Assembly: GCA_022457065.1 (NCBI GenBank)
Contig: JAJGBQ010000001.1
Span: forward strand, 1,116,001-1,180,000
DNA length: 64,000 nucleotides
Direction: 5' to 3'
DNA from: Curvularia sp. ZM96
Lineage: Eukaryota; Ascomycota; Dothideomycetes; Pleosporales; Pleosporaceae
The translations under genes and the position numbers were made by a program. The notes under the pieces are model-generated. The model was not told the origin of the DNA. It made no database searches and was given only the letters and a program-made list of their open reading frames with translations. Of this stretch, positions 11,440 through 21,764 are shown one piece after another. How positions within the stretch are numbered: the first letter of the stretch is position 1; the number at the start of each line of letters is the position of its first letter.

Positions 11440-12652
11440 CTACGAGTGTCCCGAAATACGCGCAGGCTCATACAATTCCTCGAGATACTTCTCCTCCTCC
11501 TCACTCAACTCCTTGCCCCTCGCCTCCAGCGCCTCATCCATCCTCTCCACACTCGAGAAGCCAATAATCGGGCTCGACACGCGCTTGTTGATCCACGCCA
11601 GCGCAACATGGCTCATTTTCCAGTCATGCTTCTTCGCCAGCTCCTCTACCCGCTCGATAATCTTCCTGTCCACCTCCCTGGTGCCTGAACTCTGGTTACC
11701 AGCTTTCTGCTCGCCTTCCGACCGCGTTGTCGAGCCAAAGGCCGAGGGTGGACGAGCGAGATGGCCGCGGCAAAGAGGTGCCCACTAAAATAACAAAAAA
11801 GAGTTGTTAGCAATCTGTTCCCAAACTATCCCAGCAAAAACAGTTGCAACCACTCACAGGAATAAGCCCAACGCCCGTATCATTACAAAACCGGTTCATC
11901 TCGCGCTCTTCCTCGCGATACAGCAGATTATAATGATTCTGCATGCTGATAAACTTTGTCCACCCATTCTTCTCCGCTACAAACTGCATCTGCGCAAATT
12001 GCACGGCCCACATGGAGCTCGCACCGATATACCGTACTTTGCCACTCTTGACCAAATCATGCAGTGCCTCCATCGTCTCTTCCAACGGCGTGTTTGGATC
12101 AAACCGGTGGATCTGCAGGAGATCGATATAGTCGGTATCGAGCCGCTTGAGGCTCGCATCGACGGCGTTGAAAATCGCCTGGCGCGAGAGGCCGGCTTGG
12201 TTGACGTAGTCCTTCAGTTGGCCAAGCTCCTTTGTGTAATTGATAGAGCGGAGACCAGGGTCTTCGCCCACGTAGCCAAAGCATTTTGTGAGAATAACGA
12301 GTTTCGAGCGTGGAAGGTTGTACTGTTTGATTGCTTTGCCGATGATTTCTTCCGACACGCCGTTCGAGTAGACGTTGGCTGGGAAAGTGTTAGCTTTGCT
12401 GGACGGATTAAAATATGTTTTGGATATCCTTTTTTGCTAACCAGTGTCCCAAGTCGTCAGACCACGATCGTAAGCAGCCTTCAACAGTGGAAGCGCCTCG
12501 GCTTCTTCAATCACCCATGGCTGCCATTTCGAGCTTCCAATGCTCATAGCACCCAGAATAGGAACAGACACTTTGAGCCCGCTTTTCCCCAGACGCTTGT
12601 ACTCGGCCTTGGATTCCTTGAGGAGACCCTCGATGTCGAGTTTGTCCACCAT
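11440..12652 (-). CDS. aldo/keto reductase
   Basis: Three exons, 12652-12442, 12378-11858 and 11784-11440, give 358 aa. All four catalytic residues of the AKR fold are visible: Asp69 and Tyr74 (DTANVYSNG), Lys102 (LTKCFG) and His161 (LLQIHRFD). Strands such as VRYIGASSMWA and the C-terminal IIGFSSVERMDEAL (cofactor phosphate-binding region) are also intact. It should be a cytosolic NADPH-dependent reductase of aldehydes or ketones. It resembles the yeast AAD/YPL088W-type and versiconal-acetate-reductase-like members, but there is no secondary-metabolite cluster around it, so no substrate is claimed. The introns have donors GTTAGC and GTGAGT with normal acceptors. Confidence 0.92.
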
Positions 12653-13427
12653 GTTTGTTTGTCAATTCAAGTTTGTTATTGCCGAGGGTTGGCCAGGGTA
12701 CTTTGAGCTTCAGTGGATGTCGCGGGGTAACCAGTGGGGGTAGATATCATGTTGAGTAACTACATCCTTCTTAATATACTCTCAGCGTGATCGCCCTTTC
12801 TCCGCCCTTTCTCTGCCCTTTGCCTAATGCTTACCTATGATGAGCTGTCAATCCTCGGACTTTGCGGTATTAGCCTTATCATTGTGCCGGTGGCTGGATT
12901 TTACGGCATTATCATCAACCAGGGTGCGGGGTGTTGCAATAAAGTGCCGTAGTCCTCTATCCATGTACGTCATGACCAATGGGACCTGCGTCCGCGGACA
13001 CGCATGCTACCTTCCGACAGAATCATACATGCATATCGGGCTGGGACATGGTGTTGCCCATCTTCTACCATTTCACGCCATCAACGAGACCCACATTCAT
13101 AGTACATATGTACGCAGTAAGCCAACGGTGGACATGGGAAGCGTTCTTTCATTGGCTCTGTGTTAACAAAAGCTCTCGCCGTCAACCACAATCGTCCTGT
13201 ACTAAACAAGTAAGTCCCGGGCACCGACCCTTGTGCAAACACGGAAATGGTCGACTCCCCATCATATCACCAAAGTCGTGGATGCATGCTTCTTCCATCA
13301 AGTCATTGGTGGTATTGTTTGAACGTCGTTTTTTGAGCTTAGACCCCCAGGCGCCAACCGCATGTGATGCAGAGAAGTTCATAGATGCTCATGTGCCCGT
13401 AAAGAAACCCGTACTCCCCAGAACCGT
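12653..13427. other. intergenic
   Basis: Between the aldo/keto reductase start and the RPL9 stop. No gene was recognised. Confidence 0.55.
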
Positions 13428-14626
13428 TTAAGCGTCCTCGACAATGTTGCCGCGCTCCGACACGTACAGACCGTCCAAGAACTTTCGGATATCCTTGTTG
13501 CGGACCTTGCAGATTTGTTGGATATCAGCGGCACCCTGGGAAACGTCCTCGAGCGACTGTTGTCGTTAGCATGCTAGACTTGATCTGGAGAGAAGTGGTC
13601 TTACGTTTCCAGAGAGCTCAAGCTGGTCCTTGACGTTCTTGGAAGCCTCGACCTCGACACCGGGCCTCAGGACAACCCTTCGTACAAGCTTCTCGCCGAT
13701 GAAGTTCCTGATCTCAACCTCCCAGCAGCCAGTCTCGCCGTTCTTCTCCAGGTTGACGTTGATGGGAAAACTGGGTAACACGTTAGCCAAGTCCGACTGT
13801 ACAGCCTCTGCCATGGGTCTGGTCCAATTTGGTTTGTCGATGTCGAACGTTTCGAATGCAACAGCCACAATCATCCCATTGGGACTATTTCTGACCGAGT
13901 ACACAACAAGCCGCCTTGAACCAGACATCCACTTCCAGAGGGCCAAAGGAGATCCGGATGATAACATACTGGGCATATACGTAGCGCATCTTGTACTTGT
14001 AACCCTTGGTGACACCGATGATCAAGTTGTTCTGCTCCGAGTCAGCCCTGTCCTTCGTCTGGGTATTTCGGTATTTCGGTGCGTTTCACGTACGATGAGT
14101 GTGCGGACGGTACGGAGAGTGGCGACGCTCTTGCGGGCACCGTGGTGGAGCTCGATCTTGATGAGGTCCTTCTTGGGCTGTACCAGTCTTAGTATTTTCC
14201 AATGATGCCAATTCTTGATCCCAAACATACGTGTGTGAAGCTGACCGCCAAGTGACCGAGAGACTTGGTGAGCTTGCCCTGTGCAGTGTAAGAGACGGTT
14301 CGTCGTGGACATGTTATCGCGCCTGGCTTACTCGGGGACCTAGTCAAATCATCAGTATTATGCTTGTATTCAGCATCCAATTGCGCACTCACCCTCAACA
14401 ACGACATTTCGGTTCTTGATCTGGACCTTGACGCCCTCAGGGATGGGGAGCTCTTCCTCGGAGTGGCTGTTGCGCACTTGTCAGCATAAGTTCGAGGGTT
14501 TTGGTGTTTTGCGATCGTGGACGGAATTCGGTGCGGAGGCGTCTATGAGCCGTTCGGAGGTGGGAGTTTCGTGCGATGCAGCGATCTGTGCGTCCAATTC
14601 GGGGGGTGTACGTACATGTACTTCAT
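13428..14626 (-). CDS. RPL9: 60S ribosomal protein L9 (uL6)
   Basis: Eight exons give 193 aa, the usual length: 14626-14616, 14466-14393, 14339-14332, 14278-14231, 14177-14094, 14031-13970, 13770-13605 and 13556-13428. The reading frame is confirmed by uL6 landmarks: VVVEGPRGKL, RTLINNLIIGVTKGYKYKMR, VYAHFPINV, VEIRNFIGEK and NKDIRKFLDGLYVSE. The first coding exon is only 11 nt, and the third is an 8-nt microexon supplying the Gly-Pro-Arg of VEGPRG. uL6 sits near the GTPase-associated centre of the large subunit. The gene is divergent from POP4 across 341 bp. A likely 5'-UTR acceptor (branch GCTAAC, then CCGCAG) lies just upstream of the ATG. Confidence 0.96.
14332..14339 (-). other. RPL9: 8-nt microexon of RPL9
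   Basis: The minus-strand octamer GTCCCCGA lies between two 53-nt introns, with acceptor ACTAG before it and donor GTAAGC after it. It finishes a Gly codon begun in exon 2 and adds Pro-Arg. Reading through either side gives stops, and uL6 proteins always have the GPRG turn here. Confidence 0.85.
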
Positions 14627-14967
14627 CTTGACGGTTGCTGCGGGTTAGCGGTGTTGTCGAAGCTGAGGTCGATTTTGACGTGGGAAGCCTCGAATGTGTG
14701 AGAGCGGAAAAACGATAGCCGAGCTACAGGCCTAGCCCGCTTTCGCACTAGCGCAGCCGTCTTGTGTGCAAACCCCATCGTCATGTTGCAACGCCAATAG
14801 TCAAAATATCTGTATTTTCGTAGCCTGTGTCATCCCAGCAGATAATTTTGGAGTTGAAACAAACTCTGATAGTTCCTCCCTGAGCGTTACTGCCAACATT
14901 TTGCCTAACCATCGTCGAAGCTCTTGCCTCTTTTGCGAAGACACCTGCAGTGGAACATTTGGGTGCA
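14627..14967. promoter_or_regulatory. bidirectional promoter RPL9/POP4
   Basis: 341 bp separate the ATGs of a ribosomal protein gene and an RNase P subunit gene that face away from each other, so both promoters and 5' UTRs must fit here. No specific element is assigned. Confidence 0.6.
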
Positions 14968-15712
14968 ATGGCAGACAGCAATCCGCACATCGCTCAAACA
15001 CTGCTGCATCGCGCCTTTTCTCCGTCTACCGCAGAATCGCACTACCAGGAACGCGCCGTAAAGCGTCCTCTTTATATCCGCGCAACATCGCCAACACCGT
15101 CCGCGCGCGCCGTCCGCCGTCGCGCCCTCAACGATCGCAAGGCAGCCGCCCGGAAGCGCAGCAAGAACAAGCCTCACCCACTCTCTGCAGCAAAGAAACG
15201 CGCGCTGGGCCTCAATGAGATCCCAAAGGACCAACAGAAGTATTCCATCTATGAGGGGCTGCACAACCTCTGGGTAGGATACATGAGAGAGGTGTTGGGC
15301 GTAAGCGATGCTTCGAAGGGCATTCTCATCACACCAAACGCGAGTGGCCAGATACTAGCGACTGCCGATATGCATGGCGCGCTGGTGACTGTGGTGCGGA
15401 GTCGGTGCGTGAGCCGTGTAGGCCTGGAAGGTATAGTCGTGCGCGACACCAGATTCACACTCGAAATTATAACCAAGAATAACGTTGTCAAATGTAAGTC
15501 TGTAGGCAAGAGAGGTAAGTGGTAAGTATCTGACAGATTCAGCCGTACCCAAAGAGCACACCATTTTTCGGTTCCAAGTACCGCTCTCTTCAACTGAGGG
15601 AGAGACATCGAAGCAGCCACTCACTTTTGAGATCAATGGAGAGCAGTTTCAGACACGATCGGCCGACCGTGCGAACAAGAAGTTCAGGATCCATTACCAG
15701 TCTGATATATGA
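14968..15712 (+). CDS. POP4: ribonuclease P/MRP subunit POP4 (Rpp29)
   Basis: Two exons, 14968-15493 and 15543-15712, give 231 aa. The basic N-terminal stretch (RRRALNDRKAAARKRSKNKP) is followed by the Rpp29 Sm-like fold: LHNLWVGYMREVLG, HGALVTVVRSRCVSRVGLEGIVVRDT, then VPKEHTIFRFQVP. Pop4 is a core protein of RNase P and RNase MRP, which process pre-tRNA and pre-rRNA in the nucleus and nucleolus. Two acceptors stand 6 nt apart (exon starting 15537 or 15543). The second fits a CTGAC branch site and the family length better and is used here; the first would add two residues. The start is the first ATG after the shared promoter. Confidence 0.92.
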
Positions 15713-16085
15713 AGAGCGGACGAACCCATTAGAATCACCATAAGATCCCCTTGATTCATGTTGCTTACAGCATGAGAATTCACCACACAAAGCAGCCGAA
15801 GACATGGTTCAGACATCGTCGATCCACATTATTCAGGCAAAGGCCTGTCGCCTGCAAGAGCGGACAGCGCCCAGGGCGGGCCCAAGAACAGCGGGCTGTG
15901 AAGATTACAGGGCTCAACATCCGACCATCAAATCACATCAAAGAGAAGATACAGGCATTATCAGTTGAAGAAGCATGGTAACATTTAAATGGTATCATCT
16001 CAAACAAGCCCGTAAACGCCATTTCGCTTAATGCGTTGATATCATAATTATAAAACCGCATTCCACATCCGTCTAGATTTTTGTG
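15713..16085. other. intergenic, convergent 3' ends
   Basis: Between the POP4 and RTA1-like stop codons. A 76-codon open frame (15751-15981) has no recognisable content. The half next to the RTA1-like gene is AT-rich. Confidence 0.55.
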
Positions 16086-17216
16086 CTATACCTTTGCTGC
16101 AACGCTCACATGGCGAAAGTCTTCTGGCTTATACTCTTTCAGCTCCGTATCCTGGCCATACACACTCTTACTACACATTGAACTAATCTCATCCTTCTCC
16201 TGGACAGCCCGGACCTTGTCCAGCCTCAGCCCAGTATAGGAGCGAGGAAGGTAGCGGCCTGGATGCCACAAGGCAAAGATGAGCAAAACAAGCAGTATGG
16301 GCGCTGCGTCAAAGGTCCAGAAGCACCACTCGTGGCTCTGCAAGTAGCGCAGGCCGTAGGTGCGGTCATGGGGAATCTCCATGGTGCGGTAGACAGCGCG
16401 CAGGGCAATGAGAACAGAAGACAAATTGATGGTGTAAGAAAGCTTGCGCCAAAGATGCATATCGCCGAGGTCATATGCCTGCCATTTGCGCGACATGTAA
16501 AAGTAGCGGATCGAGACGACGGAAAAGGTCGTGAAGCACAGCATCTGAAGCACCAAGCCCAGGACCAAAATCACACGGCCTGGCAGCGCCTTTTGCTCAG
16601 AAATGCTGATGGCGCGGTCGCCCGAGGGCGAATGGTCATAGTGCTTGCTGATCTGCGACGCGCCAATGAGCTGGATGAGAAAAGAAAACATGTCGAAGGC
16701 GACAAACGAGGGCGTGATCCACTCGGGCCAGCACCACAGCGTCTTGAAGTTGAGGGCGTCGGTTGGGCAGCTGAACCACACGACGCGGCTAAAGGACATG
16801 TAGCATGCAGCGGCGAGGAAGCTGGGGGCGAGCAGGATCATGAGCCAGGAGGTGAGGAAAGGAGAATCCTTGCCTTCGTCATACGACGATACAATGCGGC
16901 AGATGAAGCCGAGATCGAGCATCAGGATGCCGATAATGGCGGCCCAGAAGAACCATGATCGGTGCCGCAGATACTGTGTGATGGAGTAGATGGAGAGGAG
17001 AACGACGAGAACGGTGCCGATGATGGCGAGGACCTGCGAGGGGTCGTAAATGTATGGATTGAGGATCCGTTCGGCTGCTGGGATGTTAGTGTCTATAGTA
17101 GATGATCCAGTAATATATGCTAGTATATGTGTGAAGTTCTAGTACGTACCAACGTGGTCCCGTTTGGGAAAGTCGGAGGTTGCCCGCGCAGCGACTAGCA
17201 AGGCGGCGCTCATCAT
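16086..17216 (-). CDS. RTA1-like seven-transmembrane protein
   Basis: Two exons, 17216-17150 and 17077-16086, give 352 aa. Seven hydrophobic helices can be counted, starting with VLAIIGTVLVVLLSIYSI, then FFWAAIIGILMLDLGFICRI. RTA1-family signatures follow: LLAPSFLAAACYMSFSRVV, FVAFDMFSFLIQLIGA, ILVLGLVLQMLCF, ALRAVYRTMEIPHD and the last helix FDAAPILLVLLIFALWHPGRYL. The RTA1/RSB1 family is linked to resistance to toxic compounds and to export of sphingoid long-chain bases at the plasma membrane. The C-terminal ~45 residues are a charged cytoplasmic tail. The first coding exon is short (67 nt), and the second of two adjacent Met codons could also be used. Substrate unknown. Confidence 0.85.
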
Positions 17217-18430
17217 CCTGGTAGATAGCGAGGGAATCTCCCGTTGTGCGTCTCCACAGCCCTCTTTTTCCCAGGCACGCTGGGGGGTTAGAAGTCAAAT
17301 ATTCCTTTCCCCGCGCGCTCAAACTCCCCTTCTTTTCCTGAGATTTGTGTGGTTAATTTTTGCTCTTGCACTACAGCGTGCAAGATTTTTATTGGACGCC
17401 GTCGTGGCGTAAGTTTGGATTGGAAGCGTGTCGCACGGCGAAGAAAAGCGGCACCGTAATTTATCGTCGTTGCGGACTGGCAGTCAGACAGCAAAAGGGC
17501 CGCATACTATATTTAAAAAGCCAAAACTCGCGCGGGACATGGGAAAACCAAAAGGTGCAAAGGTAAAGAAGCCCAGCGCGCGGCGGGCTGTCCTTGGGGT
17601 TTTACCATTCGACCCTTTCTCCGCTTGCTAAGAGCACTCAAGCACTTGGCGTGCCTTGACACCAAGCTTCCCTCCGCGTACCTGTTTGTCACGCTGCCGC
17701 AGCTGGGGAATGCCTGGTGCGCGTTTTCCATGCGAGACACGGCCAACAGGCGGATCACGCGGATCTGACGTTGCTGCTTGGCTCCCCTCTGCCTAGGCCG
17801 CTTCTGTCCATCTTACGACTTCTCTTCATTTCCTCCACCACATCCACTCAGGGTACAGTGACGCCTCCCCCTGCCACGGGTAGATGGACCACACGCATAA
17901 ATGCGCCCTTCAGCCCACGCGAAGGAGCCAGCCACGGCGCCGTGCAAACTGAGGTAAGCCGTGTAATACCGCCAGCTGTGGCTTTGCTGGCCGCCAGCCA
18001 AACACCTCGCACACTATCGTCATTCCGACACAGCGCTCGCTTGGCGCCCCAACGCCAGGACTCGCCGTTCATAATCGCCAAGGGCTGGGAGCTGCTGAGC
18101 ATGCGTGGAACCCTCCTTTGCGTACGTGGCAGGTCCTTTTGCCTTTGTGACGCCGGCGAATAAACTACGCTATCTACCTGGTGCCTGGGGAGCGCGCACC
18201 TTGGCTGGGCGAGGAGACATTGGACGGAATTCTTGGCCGCCAGAGGCCGTCAGTTCCCAAGTTCCGTGCGCCTATTTGCCGGTTTCAGTCTCGGCTTTGG
18301 TGTCGCAGGGCTTCCGCAGCTAAAGCGGACGTACTTCGTATACAAGCACGACGGATGAAACTGGGGCGCACCATTGAGGCGCAGCCCGGTTGATGGTCAA
18401 ACTTGCGCAGGAGGATGCACCTTGCGGCCT

Positions 18431-18496
18431 TGTGTGTATACAAGAGATGAGGGAAACTTGCCTTGTGCGTATACAAGAGATGAAGGAAACTTGCCT
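18431..18496. repeat. 33-bp tandem duplication
   Basis: Two adjacent 33-bp copies (18431-18463, 18464-18496) differ at two positions. Each contains GTATACAAGAGATGA followed by GGAAACTTGCCT. Confidence 0.9.
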
Positions 18497-18583
18497 GGTG
18501 GGGGAAAACGCACTCTATTGGTCTCTACTTGCGACATCAAAGCCACCGACGAACTCAGGTCTCGCTCTGGTATTACACCTTTA

Positions 18584-18601
18584 GTACGGAGTACTCCGTA
18601 C
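18584..18601. repeat. 18-bp perfect palindrome
   Basis: GTACGGAGTACTCCGTAC equals its own reverse complement. It may be a short inverted repeat left by a small transposon or a binding site; the sequence alone does not decide. Confidence 0.7.
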
Positions 18602-18851
18602 ATCGGTCTAATCGGCCACAGTGTGGCCGAATTCGAGAAAACTCTCCGCGCAGTGTTTGGAGTCAATTTCATACTGTCAATAGGCTCCGCAACGTACAGT
18701 ATCCGCGTCGGGTCCCGTGCATGCCTGCAGAAGCAAAGTTTGAGGTACATTCTACATGCACAGCCTCCCCCAAGTTCCGTCTCTAGCCCTTACGACTGTT
18801 TCATGACCCGTCCCGACAAAGACACTCTTAGCTTGCCCTTGAATTCAACCC

Positions 18852-20815
18852 TCACTCATCGTCAAACTCATCGTCGGATGGACCGTTGTCTGCGTTCTCC
18901 TTAGTCTTGTCGTCTTGGTCTTCCTCTTCGTCAAGACCCATGGCGTTCTTGAGCCATCGCACCTCTTTCGGCTTCCGGTCCATCCACAGCTCGTTCGGCA
19001 GCCAGACGTAGAAGCTGCACGTGATTTCCTTGACGCTGTCGAGAACAGTCAGGTCACCCGAGAGCATCAGAATATCCGCGTCCACCTTCATCCCGATAAA
19101 GCACTGCCGAAGCATACGTTCGTCGATCCAAAACTCATACTCTTTGCAGTCATCAGTTGTACAGGGCTTGCCGGTAGGGTACTTGTCCTTCGGGAGGTCA
19201 TACTCCTCGCAACCGTCAACATACCAGGTTCTGCAGATGAGCTTCCCTAGGGGTTCGACGTCTAGTTTGTGCTGGTAAAGTTTGCTCTGTGCGGCGAAGG
19301 TTGCTTTGGTGTCGTCGTCTGGGAGCTGGATGGCGACCACTTCAAGCAAGGTAGACTTCTTGTCCAGAACCTCCAGTTGGGATGACTGGTACAGCTTGAA
19401 CTGCTCTTCCGAACCCAGGATTGCCATTGCAATGCCAAACCTAACCCTGGCTTCTTCTTCGGAAAAGCCACTGTCTTCAAACTCCAGACCTTCTCCCTTC
19501 AACTCCTCAACCCAAGCCTGATGACTGACGTAGAGGCCAGCTTGAGCGCCACCAAAGATAACGCTGGCGGACTTGTTGAAGTCTCCTGCTAAGAAATGGC
19601 AGAGAGTGTCTATTCGGAAGAGTTGCCCTTCAGCAGTATCGCAAATCTGGAGTGCTGCAGCGAGTTGATCATCATACTCAGGGCAGACTTTGTGGTACAT
19701 GAGGTATCTGAAGAAAGACCGGACGACTTGACAAGCGTTCTTCACAGTACTTGGAGCACAACCGTAGTGAGTAGGGTACCACGATGAGCTAGACAGTTAG
19801 TATCAATATAGGTGCGCGATGAAGTGGACTTACAGGAAGCCCTTGCAGACAGCCTCAAAATCAACCACCCACTGGCTTTCATCAGAGCGATCCCAGGGTA
19901 CGTGGTAAGTCGCAAGCGCTCTGGCAAGCTCCTCGGCGTCCATGTCCTTCATATCTTGCTTCGATAAGCCCTGGTACATGCGCGGACTAGCCTCTACGCC
20001 TCCAAAGCGCACAAGCTTCTCGAAGGCGAGCGCATATTTGGGCAGCATGCGACGCTTCTGCTTGAAGCGCTGGATGGCGAGTTCGATGCGCTCAACAAAG
20101 TGCTTCTTGGGGTCGTACATGTCTTCCTCCTTTGCGGCTTCCTCGGCCGTCAGGAGCGGCTCGACGTACGTCGTCTCGAAACCTGTAGGCTTTTGCGTAT
20201 TGCGCTCAGCCTTGCTTTGCGGGACAAGCGGCACCGGGTACTGTGCTGGCTTCTGGACGCGTGTGTCATAGGCGATATCTTCATCATCCAAGAAGTCTGG
20301 GTCAAGGAGGGATTTCCCTTGTAGAGGGACTTTGCGCTTGACAGCCTTGCCATCTTCAGAGACCTCTAGGAAGGTGCTTAGACGGAGGGCTGCGACGACG
20401 AGCGATTTGGGCTTGTAGTGTCGCATCCTTCTGAAGCCGCAAATGCGGTTGATCGAGACGGGAAGGTTCTCGCGTCCGCCGCAGCACTGCAGTAAGTGTA
20501 GGTCGGTAGGAAGGTTCTCATCGGAGAAGTAGTACTCCACCTGAAACAAGAGTCAGTGTGCTATAGATCTCACTTAAAGGCTAAGTGGTGAAAACTTACT
20601 TGACGACGGATCTCGGCACCGTCAGGGTGATCTTCGACGTTGCTGTTGGTTACCGGGCTTGTATCATCTTTTCCTGGACCATCGTTAAGTACTTGACGAC
20701 AGTCTTTGTCACTGTCAGGATAATTGCGAAGAGTGATATTGCTTGCAGGGCTTGTGTTACCTTTTTGCGATCCGTCGTTGACGGGTGTCGTCGCTGCGGG
20801 TGTATCCGACGCCAT
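18852..20815 (-). CDS. La-motif protein fused to Argonaute-binding Arb1 domain
   Basis: Three exons, 20815-20600, 20540-19834 and 19788-18852, give 619 aa. An acidic low-complexity head is followed at about residues 70-150 by a La-type winged helix: RRQVEYYFSDENLPTDLHLL, then LPVSINRICGFRRMRHY, then LRLSTFLEVSEDG. No RRM follows. From about 170 on it matches the Arb1 family: a Lys/Arg-rich helix with KRRMLPKYALAFEKLVRFGG, WVVDFEAVCKGFLSSW, HKVCPEYDDQLAAAL, KLICRTWYVDGCEEY, IDERMLRQCFIGM and SFYVWLPNELW. It ends in an acidic tail. In fission yeast, Arb1 is part of the Argonaute siRNA chaperone complex that loads Ago1 for heterochromatin silencing. The frame runs straight from the La motif into Arb1 within exon 2, so the fusion does not depend on a splice guess. 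Confidence 0.88.
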
Positions 20816-21764
20816 GATGACGGTCAGTTGAAAGGTGCCGGGTGAGAGTGTGAGAAAAGAGAGAAGTTATAGCAAGACTTTATAGCCAGGAGCGGTGAGG
20901 CTACTGCGTTTGCAAGTGAATGAGAATGGCAGGCGCAATCATGTCACGTCACTTTCACCCATGGCCGCATTCACCTAATGGAGAGGTAACTAGTACAACC
21001 GAAAACACGCTGCACAAACATAGAAGAGACATACAAGACCCCACGTCTGCATCCTCTATTAACATCTAACCATCAAATGGAAACTTCGAGGTGAAGCGCT
21101 ACTAATGCACACTTATGCTTTCCAGTATGCTGGTTGCGAGGCACATGCAGCTGCTGATTCCCAGCTCTCATCTCCCACAATCAGTAAAGCCAGAAAATTA
21201 GAACGAGTTCACTTAAAAAGACAAGCTATCATAAATAACGCATAGCTGTGAGAAATACAGGTATTTTTGAAAGTAGAGTTGCGCGTGCTAAGATTATAGT
21301 AAACCATAAACAACTGTGACAACTACAGCCAATTTTAAGGTAGGTCGCTATTTTCCAGCCTCAGCAGTTACAGAGGTACGTGATTGAAAGGTTTTGATCT
21401 TTCATGAACAAGCTTTTCTTCGAGAGGGATGCTCATTGGGTTTAGCGAAGGTTTTGCCATTCCGATAAGGCTTACTCATGGGGATAACAGAGGGGTCTAT
21501 TTCACGGGTCAAAGGGCGTTCTGGTGAAAAGGATGTATTGTTCCTATATGATGTCAAAGCTACAGAGCCGGAGGGAGGCACCCTCCCGGGTATGTGCATC
21601 GTCATGTGAAAGCCAATGCCAAGGCCCGGCCCAGAATCTTGTAAACGATCTCGGAGGTGACAGCTGAGGGTACCAGAAATGGCATATCGGTAGGTATGAA
21701 TAACCCCGAAAACAACTAACGGAGAGCCATGGTGTTGTACTGCATCTGAATCATATGGCCTGTC
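20816..21764. other. AT-rich divergent intergenic region
   Basis: Between the La/Arb1 (-) and IPMK (+) genes. It includes a degenerate dispersed repeat (21203-21385). No gene was recognised. Confidence 0.55.
21203..21385. repeat. degenerate dispersed repeat, copy A
   Basis: This AT-rich stretch shares ordered blocks with 59733-59890: AACGAGTTCAC, TATAGTAAA, GACAACTACAG, AGGTAG and ATTTTCCAG, in the same order and orientation with indels between. It is probably a decayed repeat family member. Confidence 0.55.

Larger units (their letters stand above)
17217..18851. other. 1.6-kb intergenic region with repeats
   Basis: Upstream of the RTA1-like gene and downstream of the La/Arb1 gene. It contains a 33-bp tandem duplication and an 18-bp palindrome, listed separately. 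No coding region was recognised; the open frames here are uncoordinated. Confidence 0.55.

Noticed and set aside
11804..12706. 300-codon open frame on the + strand
   Set aside because: Antisense shadow of the aldo/keto reductase; no recognisable content.
13771..13969. 199-nt RPL9 intron as possible host of a snoRNA
   Set aside because: Looked for C (RTGATGA) and D (CTGA) boxes at suitable spacing in the sense strand and found no convincing pair.
16263..16958. 231-codon open frame on the + strand
   Set aside because: Antisense to the RTA1-like gene; composition is a reverse image of membrane helices.
17717..18163. 148-codon open frame upstream of the RTA1-like gene
   Set aside because: Low-complexity, competing frames on the other strand, no family features.
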